Positions 56,991 through 64,000 of a stretch of 64,000 nucleotides of DNA are shown here, piece by piece. The notes under the pieces are model-generated. The model saw only the letters and a program-made list of their open reading frames with translations, had not been told where the DNA came from and made no database searches. The DNA comes from Anadara kagoshimensis (taxonomy: Eukaryota > Mollusca > Bivalvia > Arcoida > Arcidae), in NCBI GenBank assembly GCA_021292105.1, contig JACFYK010000023.1:310001-374000 (forward strand). Direction: 5' to 3'. Each line of letters begins with the position of its first letter. Within the stretch, counting starts at the first letter, position 1. A program made the translations under genes and the position numbers.

Positions 56991-57214
56991 CAACAGTCTA
57001 ACAAGCATACAGTAAATGTATTGCAAAATACCGGTTTTCATTTAGTGTATCGCGATACGAACCGGTCTAGTGTGCTCATCACGGTTTACCGGTATATCAT
57101 TACACCCCTAGTATACTCCCTCATGCAAAGTATTTCCTTAGCTTAATTTGGTAAAATATATTTTGGTCCTTATCAACATCTTCAAAATTATTTTGGTTTC
57201 ATAATTTTGGTCCA

Positions 57215-57260
57215 AGCACTACTGATGAGGAATTGTATTCCGAAACGGCCGTCTAGTGCT
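57215..57260 (+). ncRNA. Hammerhead ribozyme, type I, best copy
   Basis: Stem I agcacta (57,215-57,221) pairs perfectly with tagtgct (57,254-57,260). The core CTGATGA is at 57,222-57,228. Stem II is ggaat/attcc with a tgt loop. Core GAAA is at 57,242-57,245, and a very short stem III acggccgt is followed by the cleavage triplet GTC (57,251-57,253). All invariant nucleotides are present. Stem III is only 2-3 bp and self-complementary, as in retrozyme and Penelope hammerheads that work best as dimers. Cleavage would fall after C57,253. Confidence 0.88.
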
Positions 57261-57553
57261 GTAAATATAAAACTGGTATAATATGTAATTTAAACCTCTG
57301 AGCCGATATCTCTGCTGGTGGCTGGTGCCCCGAGGATATCACAAACTCAGTAGGCAATAATTTCGTATTATTGTCAGAAATATACTATAATTGTCTAAAT
57401 TTCCTGCAAGTTAAAATTTGAAATTTCTCACAAACTAAGGTATACTCCCTCATGCTAAGTATTTCCTTAGCCTAATTTGGTAAAATATATTTTGGTCTTT
57501 GGGGTAGCTTTTCAACATCTTCAAAATTATTTTGGTTTCATAATTTTGGTCCA

Positions 57554-57626
57554 AGCACTACTGATGAGAAATTGTATTCCGAAACGGCCGTCTAGTGCTG
57601 GAAATATAAAACGGCCGTCTAGTGCT
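57554..57626 (+). ncRNA. Hammerhead ribozyme, second tandem copy, with duplicated cleavage arm
   Basis: agcacta ... CTGATGA ... GAAAC ... GGCCGTC ... tagtgct is intact at 57,554-57,599. One G-to-A change in stem II gives an A-C mismatch. Immediately after it, acggccgtctagtgctg is repeated at 57,610-57,626, so two GTC/stem I 3' strands follow a single catalytic core. Confidence 0.82.
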
Positions 57627-57976
57627 GAAAATATAAAACTGGTATAATATGTAATTACAAAGGAGCAACCAGATAAAAGTAAGATAATTCATTTTTATAA
57701 CATATATCCTTAAGTCAATATTTTGTCTCAACTAATCGCACAATCAAGATAAACATCAAGATATCGGGGTTTATTCTAACAAATTTTAGCCAAAGATTCA
57801 AGGTACTTGTTGTTTATTGGTCGTAACATTAGCCGAACACAACCCATTATTTCCTTTTATGTGCTTATTTTACGATCATTCTATGCTACCACATCGTATA
57901 TTGTCCTCTCGAATATTCTGTAAAATCTTATTCACTCATAGTTTTGTATGATTTGTCCTTTATCATTACCATGTAG

Positions 57977-58051
57977 GAACAGTTGTAAAAGAACAAGCAT
58001 CTAAACAACTACGCAAAACAATACAAGAAACACAACAGGCTACTAATAAAG
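57977..58051 (+). CDS. Exon candidate, glutamine/lysine-rich
   Basis: Between acceptor catgtag and donor aaag|gtatgt, one frame is open: TVVKEQASKQLRKTIQETQQ ... ATNK. Probably part of the same plus-strand gene, but the phase does not match the exon ending at 56,150, so an exon is missing or the model is wrong. Confidence 0.3.
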
Positions 58052-58327
58052 GTATGTACCTTTAAATACATGAATAATATATAATTATTAAAATATATTT
58101 TCAGATGAGAAATTTAAATCATGATTCGTACTTTATATACATGTTGTTAGTTCTACCTCAATTATGCATGGATGCATTAGTCGGTTGTTTTAACTTCTAT
58201 GCAGCTTCTTTATTTTGAATTGTATTCATGTACCCTGCTTTCAACAGGTACACAAACTCATACAATACTACTAAATTACATTAATTATATGGGTAAATAT
58301 GCAGATGGTTATCAATGAATTTCACCT

Positions 58328-58458
58328 TGGATATAGAAACATCATACTTATTAACAATACTGTGATGACGGCCATAAAACATTTTGAGGGCCCTGATAAG
58401 CCTACGCTTGCAATACCCTGAGTCAACAATTTATTTGTTAGCAGCTTACTTCGTTGTA
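58328..58458 (-). mobile_element. Internal Penelope-like fragment
   Basis: aacaatactgtgatgacggc, cataaaacattttgagggcc and ttacttcgttgta match the RT C-terminal region of the other copies in antisense. It abuts the inverted retrozyme unit with no spacer. Confidence 0.7.
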
Positions 58459-58460
58459 TA

Positions 58461-58709
58461 CAGATGTTGAAACAATTACCAAAGAACCTAAATATATTTT
58501 ACCAAATTTAGCTAAGGAAATACTGTGCATGAGGGAGTATACCTTAGTTTTTGAGGAATTTCAAATTTCGTCTAGCAGGAAAATATTTCTAACAATAATA
58601 CACAATTATTGCCTAATGGGTTAGTGATATCCTCGGGGCACCAGCCACCAGCAAAGATATCGTCTCAAGGGTTTAAATTAAATATTATACCAGTTTTAAT
58701 ACACCACTG
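58461..58709 (-). repeat. Inverted retrozyme unit without hammerhead core
   Basis: The reverse complement runs from agtggtgtattaaaactgg through tataatatttaatttaaacc, ggtggctggtgccccgagga and aaggtatactccctcatg to ggttctttggtaattgtttc. It therefore starts where the tandem units have agtgctgtaaatataaaact, right after the predicted cleavage site. Confidence 0.65.
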
Positions 58710-59638
58710 GAAATTTATTCTAGTGTCCGTCCATAGTCGTGGGTTTTATAACCGTTGGTCCAAATATATGAACAGCTATACGCTGTCTCGTTTATTAATA
58801 ATTACCAGTTAAAACATCTTCTATAAATGACCCTTAAGTTTTGCAACGGACCGTATAGGAATTGAGCCAGCGGAAAGTTAATGAAATAGCTCATAGATTT
58901 ATATAGAAAACATTTGATTTCAATAAAGAATGTGCATCAAACAGTTAACCGCATCACACAATTTCCCTATTATCAGTTTTGCAACGGAGCGATTTGATAT
59001 GGAGCCAGTGGCAAGTTAATGTTACAAACAAAATAAAACATGGATATATCATAAAATATACACCGGTACTTGCCAAGACATACAATATAGAACAATTATA
59101 TTCATTACTAAAACAGATGCGTTTGCCAATTGCCAACTCAGCCAAGAACACGGAACACAATAAGAAATTCTACACATTGCATGAAAAGGTAAATTCAACA
59201 TTTGTTGAAATTGTCATTAAAAAGATATGAGTCAAACTTTTATCTTGTCAATAAAATAATATTTGTTAATTTCGGCCACAAATAAACTTCTAAACTTTAA
59301 AAATAGCAAAGAAAATCTGCAACCTCAATTCACATCAAGTTCTATATCGTCAAGTTGCAAAACTCATTTATGTCACATAAATAGCTTTGCCTGTACATGT
59401 AAAACCATAATTATTGTTTAAGGTTGCAAAATCAACATTTTGGACGTAGCCCGTGTTATGGTCGTTGATTTTGCAACTAAAGGTGACATTTCGGTTGCAA
59501 AATACACATCATCTGGACTTGGACCCTTACCCTAACTCCGACCCTTTTTTATAATTGGTTAACAACTATATAACATGACAGTTATTACATATGGGTGACA
59601 CCTACTTTTTAAATCGCGGGACTATATATACATTTTAG

Positions 59639-59743
59639 ATCAGCGTAAAACTTATTCTCAAAGAAAACACAGAGATGACAATCTGGAAAAGACTTAGAAG
59701 TGAGCAGGGAGAGAGTTTAGAAAGTGAACATTCAGTTGAAAAG
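59639..59743 (+). CDS. Exon candidate upstream of the CARD exon
   Basis: Acceptor acattttag and donor aaag|gttagt enclose 105 bases. The phase-0 frame is fully open (ISVKLILKENTEMTIWKRLR ... SVEK) and joins in phase to the exon at 59,957. Confidence 0.4.
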
Positions 59744-59917
59744 GTTAGTTAATATATTGTTTTACTAAGTATTTTTTTTTGAGGGGGGGGGGTCAAAATT
59801 AAAAAAAAACTATTATCAATTTTATTGTTTCAAAATGTTATTTAGATTATCTTTCCTTCCCTTTTATATTTATATGTTTTTATTTTAAAAAATACCCTAA
59901 CCCTGACTTGTTAATAA

Positions 59918-59953
<36 letters not shown>

Positions 59954-59956
59954 TAG

Positions 59957-60226
59957 ATTTGGGACTGGTTCGACATCCAGAACAAGATCAACATAAAATT
60001 AGATACACTAGTTCATGAAGGTGTCATTCCAAAAATCATTTCAGATCATTTGGCCGATAAATTTATTCTTTGGGAAATAAAAATAAGAAACCAAATGATC
60101 AGAAAGCAGAAGATTTGCGGAATCATTGAATGTTTGAACTGGCAATATCCAGACACCATACCTCCCAGCGAAGTGAAAATTTTTTTAGAAAGACTCCATT
60201 TGCTAACCCGTTTTGCACCAGGCTAG
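59957..60226 (+). CDS. Exon: probable CARD (death-fold) domain
   Basis: After a long T tract and acceptor gatag, the frame reads IWDWFDIQNKINIKLDTLVH, EGVIPKIISDHLADKFILWE, IKIRNQMIRKQKICGIIECL and NWQYPDTIPPSEVKIFLERL before a stop. The hydrophobic pattern with VIP..I.DHL..K.IL...I in helices 2-4 and a closing FLERL resembles CARD domains, which mediate homotypic contacts in apoptosis and innate-immune adaptors. No partner domain is visible. Assignment is by eye from pattern only. Confidence 0.4.
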   Translation: MWDWFDIQNKINIKLDTLVHEGVIPKIISDHLADKFILWEIKIRNQMIRKQKICGIIECLNWQYPDTIPPSEVKIFLERLHLLTRFAPG

Positions 60227-60552
60227 CTACTAGATATTATGTAGGTCTACACAATGAGAAAGTAAATACATGTTGCTATTCGGACGATGATGCACTTCGT
60301 GAGTTGGCATTACCATTAAGAGGAAATGTACATGTTGAACAGTACAAAATGTATAGGAAGAAGTTCATTGACTTTAAGAACACTTTTATCAATTGTAATG
60401 TGTGCGTTTGAGATTTACTCTGTATACCAACAGGTTCTAAACCTGTGAAATGTAGACGCCACACTTGAAACAACGAAATATTATTAAAAATGTATTTTGT
60501 GAACGATATATCTTTTGTTTTGATGTTTGTTATTTCCAAATATGAAAAAATG

Positions 60553-60700
60553 ATAGCTAAGCAGAGCTATGTTATCATATTGGGTTTGAGTTAGTGGGTT
60601 CGATTCCCACCCTAGCCTGTTTTTTTATATGGTATGAAGGAATTTTGGCTAGTGCCTTCGCTCAAACTTAAACATAAAATCTCATGCAACTATACACATG
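60553..60700 (+). repeat. tRNA-like dispersed repeat (copy of 13,970-14,110)
   Basis: tagtgggttcgattcccacc is a T-arm/B-box, followed by atggtatgaagg and ggctagtgccttcgctcaaa. Same element as at 14 kb, opposite orientation. Probably a SINE. Confidence 0.5.
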
Positions 60701-60832
60701 CAAATAATCATTTCAACTAGTAGCAGATCAAGACAATCAAAAACAAACATCCATGTCCAAATAGTGTACTATTTTCGAAAGAGAGTGGTTTATTTGTATT
60801 TTGTTCGAGTCTAAATTATTTGTTTACTTTTC

Positions 60833-60955
60833 AGTTGATATGATTAGCCCCGTAGAGATACAAGCCATGCTAGAAAGCGATGTGTATCAAGATATCAATG
60901 CTTCACCAATTCGAAACCAGATGACGCAATTAATGTTCAACCATATTGCCAAATG
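60833..60955 (+). CDS. Terminal exon candidate, short
   Basis: After acceptor tttacttttcag the frame reads DMISPVEIQAMLESDVYQDI and ends MTQLMFNHIAK at a TGA. An ataaag-type poly(A) signal (caataaagaac) is found about 75 bases downstream at 61,030. It may be the 3' exon of the CARD-encoding gene. Confidence 0.35.
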
Positions 60956-61792
60956 ATTTTTTTTTTATTTTAATGATTTTAATCACAAATAGACAACGTT
61001 CAGGGGCAATTATGAATTTGAATATGAAAGCAATAAAGAACGTTTCAGTAAACAACACAGGCGATGCTCATCTTTTTCATAACGACACATAAAACCTGCA
61101 GAAGTGGCCCTGGTAATCTGGTGTTGAGCAGAGTACTATGGCAGCAATTGAACATTTTTATTGTCAATATGACAATGAAATAACCTGGTACCACAAGTGA
61201 ATGCTTGAATGCAGATGACACGCCGGTGTATTTGTCGTATTTAAGTGGCAATGATAAACCATCCAAAATGAAGTGAAGATCAAAAGGTAAAAAATACGTT
61301 TTTGTCACAAAAATGTCTTCAAAATCTTCAATGCAAATATGAACTCAAGCCGGCATAAACACCGAAAACTAATAATTTTGTATAAATAATCATCTCCTTA
61401 AAGTTACATTCTTGTATTACAGGATCAAGAGAAGAGAAAATTGAAAAGTAAAATTAATAATTTTTAAAGCGTTATAAAACTTCCTCAATGTAACAAATCA
61501 AATCGATAACTTTACATTATTTCTATTTAATTGGTTAACATCCTATCAACTATACAAGTATAAATCATTCATATATTACAGAATCAGATGGCTGTAAACA
61601 TAAAGAAGAAAGAAAGAAGAGAAAAGCAAATGACGAGTGAAAAGGACATCTAAAACTGAACAAGGTAAAATGAAATCATAAAAAAGAAACAAAAAAATAG
61701 TTTTTAGCTAAAACAAATAGCCAGCAAAAACAAAATAAAATTAATTAGCTTAAACGATTTCTTTAAGATATATTATAGAACTATAACCATCA

Positions 61793-62035
61793 AAACAAAC
61801 ATACTAATCCATGTCCGAATCACAATCCAGAAGCAAAGTAAACATTTTGGAACTGACAAGTTACGTTAGACAGGTGAACTTCCACAAGTGAAGGCAGGGG
61901 ACTCAGGAAGGGTAAGCACCTCCTGTTTATTTAGCTACACCCGCCACGTGTATAATCAAAATTGTGTGAAAGGAACATAAACCTATGTCGAACCTATCAA
62001 CAATACTGCGATGACGGCCAACAATACTGCGATGA
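61793..62035 (-). mobile_element. Penelope-like 3' end, diverged
   Basis: atcaaaacaaacatactaat ... gaagcaaagtaaacattttgg ... gtgaacttccacaagtgaag ... ttgtgtgaaaggaacat, followed by a broken RT C-terminal remnant (aacaatactgcgatgacggc). Confidence 0.75.
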
Positions 62036-62257
62036 TGTTACTAAAAACTGGTTGCTTAAAAACACGTTACACAACCTTACAACCTTAAATAATGTTTAAA
62101 TAAGTGAAACACATTGGGGCCAATAACTTTAGACTATAAACATTTTAAGCATGTGCATAGATACTATTAAAGGATTTTAAGCAATACCACATGATTCAAA
62201 GTCAGCAATCCATAAAATAATGCAAACAAATTCAAATTTTGTTTTCAATTATTTTCA

Positions 62258-63151
62258 GTGAAGAGACTTAAATTGAAAAAGCACGCAAATACAAAGGAAA
62301 ATAACCACAGACCAAGAACAAAACAAAGCGTGACCCTTCCATACTCAAATAAGAGAACAAGATACAACTGTCCAATTTGCCTGTTAACTATTATTTATCT
62401 ACCAAGGCATTTAAAGCAAGCTCATGACTACTCAGATGAAAAAGCTATAACCTATACAAAACAAAATAAATACAAATTAACAAACAACCAAAGCAACCGC
62501 AACGTCAGTGTCCGATACAAAACTCCTTCTACTGTTCAAAATCTTGGACAACATCTTTGTTCTGTAGATGGCATTGGCTACTCCCATAGAAAGGAACTTA
62601 TTGAATTGGACATCAGGGAATCAGACGAATGTGAAGGTGAAATGAAAGTTGATGTTTCCCTACTCCCTAAGAAAATATATGCTCCCTCTATCCATAAGAA
62701 ACAACTAACAACACATGTTCCTTTTGGTTTATTACGTAATTTAATCATCTCGTCGGAAAATATGCAACAATCAACGTGTTCCAACCGATAGCACATCTAA
62801 GTTCATCTACACAGTTAAACCCACAATCAACAACGTCTGTTCCAACCTATAGCACAAGCCAGAGTTCAGCCACACAGTTAAACCCACAATCAACAACGTC
62901 TGTTCCAACCTATAGCACAAGCCAGAGTTCAGCCATACAGTTAAACTCACAATCAACAACGTCTGTTCCAACCTATAGCACAAGCCAGAGTTCAGCCACA
63001 CAGTTAAACTCACAATCAACAACGTCTGTTCTAACCGATAGCACAAGCCAGAGCTCAGCCACACAGTTAAACCCACAATCAACAACGTCTGTTCCAACCT
63101 ATAGCACAATGCAGCTAAACTACACAGTTAGACCCGAAATATGTCTACTAT
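62258..63151 (+). CDS. Exon: C2H2-like zinc finger protein with 21-residue VNTR
   Basis: Follows acceptor attattttcag. The first frame (to 62,791) has a basic start (KRLKLKKHANTKEN) and a finger CPICLLTIIYLPRHLKQAHD (CxxC, H and H). It is the same finger type as in the exon at 55,380. After a frame change near 62,775 the sequence becomes five tandem units of QSTTSVPTYSTSQSSAT-type repeats (63 bp each, 62,812-63,110) and ends at a TAA, 63,149-63,151. The frame change coincides with a partly deleted first repeat. A donor (caac|gtaagt) lies just after. Function unknown. Confidence 0.45.
62812..63112. repeat. 63-bp tandem repeat (VNTR), about five units
   Basis: cagttaaacccacaatcaac, aacgtctgttccaacctata and gcacaagccagagttcagcc repeat with only a handful of differences. 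The unit length is a multiple of three, preserving the frame. Confidence 0.9.
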
Positions 63152-63501
63152 AATCAACGTAAGTATACTTTTTGTTTCTCTTGTTTGTTTTTTCTAATCG
63201 TTAATCTGAAAACTTGATGCGATCCTCTTAAATGAAGCTTTTTTTCCATTGTACCACAATGTGAATTGAGGTGCAAAACATCAGATAAGTTGATGTTTTG
63301 TTTTGTCAGTTTAAGTTATAATTATATGGTTATACTCATATTGATTAGTGTGTTTGTTTTTGATTTATACTAAAGAAAATTGTAGGTAAATTACGTTACT
63401 ATAATAAGTTAAATTTGAATCCAAAGTTGTGATAATCTGATTAACAATTTCATTTACCATCTGTAAAATTAACAACTTTGTATAGGAATCACTGTGTATA
63501 G

Positions 63502-63560
63502 ATGGATCCGGAAATAGAATACTTTCGAAGCGAGGAGCTAATCAGGTCAGCGCTCTTGAG
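63502..63560 (+). CDS. Small exon candidate at the right edge
   Basis: Between acceptor tgtgtatag and donor ttgag|gtaaat lies MDPEIEYFRSEELIRSALL. Open, protein-like and bounded by good splice sites, but only 59 bases. Probably belongs to a gene continuing beyond the window. Confidence 0.35.
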
Positions 63561-64000
63561 GTAAATTTAAACACGTCTGGTGATGTTATGGAATTATTTT
63601 ATATACTAATTCAAGTGTGAGCTTGGTTATGAAACCTATTAGAATCTATTTCATGAGAAATGAAGTTGAAACCGAGTCGCGAGAGAAAGTAATTCAACAA
63701 AAATGTCCATTTTAGTACCTCCGAAAATCATCACTTCCAACTTCTGTTGTCATTAACACACGTAATGTTGGATTTTAGACGGATGTTGCTATGTGTACAT
63801 TAACATCATGTCGAAATACACATTCTGTGCAAAAATTAACACTTGGCGAAGCTTATTTATCGAGATATTTACTTGTAAACAAATTCTCCGGTGTACCGCG
63901 TTTAGACGTAGTGCTGTACGGCAATTAGTGAAATGCAATGAAATAGCTGTACGGCGGATAGTGAAAAAACAAAAACTTTACGGTCTTAAATCAATAAAAC

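Larger units (their letters stand above)
56159..57110 (-). mobile_element. hAT-family DNA transposon, internally deleted, 8-bp TSD
   Basis: Ends are taggggtgtaacgata at 56,159 and its inverse tatcattacacccct(a) at 57,110, with 15 of 16 terminal bases matching. They are flanked by identical 8-mers gtatactc (56,151-56,158 and 57,111-57,118). An 8-bp duplication and TAGGGGTG tips are characteristic of hAT elements. It encodes only the N-terminal BED zinc finger. At 952 bp the catalytic RNaseH/dimerisation region is missing, so it cannot be autonomous. Confidence 0.9.
57111..57659 (+). repeat. Tandem retrozyme-like array, ~339-bp unit with hammerheads
   Basis: Two units share ctccctcatgc.aagtatttcc, ttggtaaaatatattttgg, catcttcaaaattattttgg and a hammerhead, at a period of about 330-339 bp. 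The stretch between the hammerheads includes gctggtggctggtgccccga. The array has no ORF. Tandem units each carrying a type-I hammerhead are the organisation of animal retrozymes, which make small circular RNAs. A third unit is inverted at 58,461-58,709. Confidence 0.75.

Overview
This window looks like a gene-poor, AT-rich, intron- and repeat-dominated nuclear region of a lophotrochozoan animal, most likely a bivalve mollusc. The support is a galaxin-type biomineralisation gene, Penelope-like retroelements at high copy number, tRNA-derived SINEs, a dispersed element running from gctcacctgagcc to cccatgggcctcttg, and hammerhead-ribozyme tandem repeats of the animal retrozyme kind. Microsatellites and degenerate interstitial telomere repeats are frequent, splice sites are eukaryotic, and there is no operon organisation. 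The organism was inferred from content only.

Region by region. (1) 0.4-6.9 kb and 16.2-19.6 kb are the two arms of a large degenerate inverted duplication. They differ by insertions, including a 0.7 kb G-rich element, a telomere-looped foldback and a Penelope copy. (2) The 6.9-16.2 kb spacer holds a minus-strand galaxin-like gene that is frame-disrupted, the longest Penelope-like RT copy, a small membrane-protein ORF, a minisatellite element and a Tc1/mariner remnant. (3) 20-24 kb has the 3' end of a LINE, an antisense tRNA-derived SINE and a second minisatellite element. (4) 23.7-38.5 kb is a tandem direct segmental duplication, unit A about 25.3-29.4 kb and unit B about 29.97-38.5 kb. It carries paralogous two-exon genes of unknown function driven by compact CCAAT/GC-box/TATA promoters. 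A neighbouring gene at 24 kb has the same promoter style and a RING-like cysteine array. Unit B was enlarged by a roughly 5 kb element (31.09-36.15 kb) and a Penelope copy. (5) 38.5-42 kb holds a large hairpin and arrays of an approximately 80-bp satellite around another Penelope copy. (6) 42.0-43.4 kb is a disrupted gene with a tyrosine-recombinase-like C-terminal region and acidic repeats. (7) 44.1-46.1 kb is a nested head-to-head cluster of Penelope fragments. (8) 46-55 kb is mostly unannotatable degenerate repeats with telomere-like stretches. (9) 55.4-63.6 kb has plus-strand exons (C2H2-like zinc finger, basic linker, probable CARD, a second zinc finger with a 21-residue VNTR). These are interrupted by a 952-bp hAT transposon with a perfect 8-bp target duplication and by a hammerhead-ribozyme tandem array.

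The most interesting signal is the hammerhead array near 57.2-57.6 kb. Two nearly intact type-I hammerheads lie about 339 bp apart, with a third, antisense unit whose end falls at the predicted self-cleavage position. Penelope-like elements are the proposed source of RT for animal retrozymes, so finding both families side by side, with a Penelope fragment touching the third unit, is notable. The second is the duplicated cassette of short genes with strong compact promoters at 24-37 kb, which I cannot assign to a known family.
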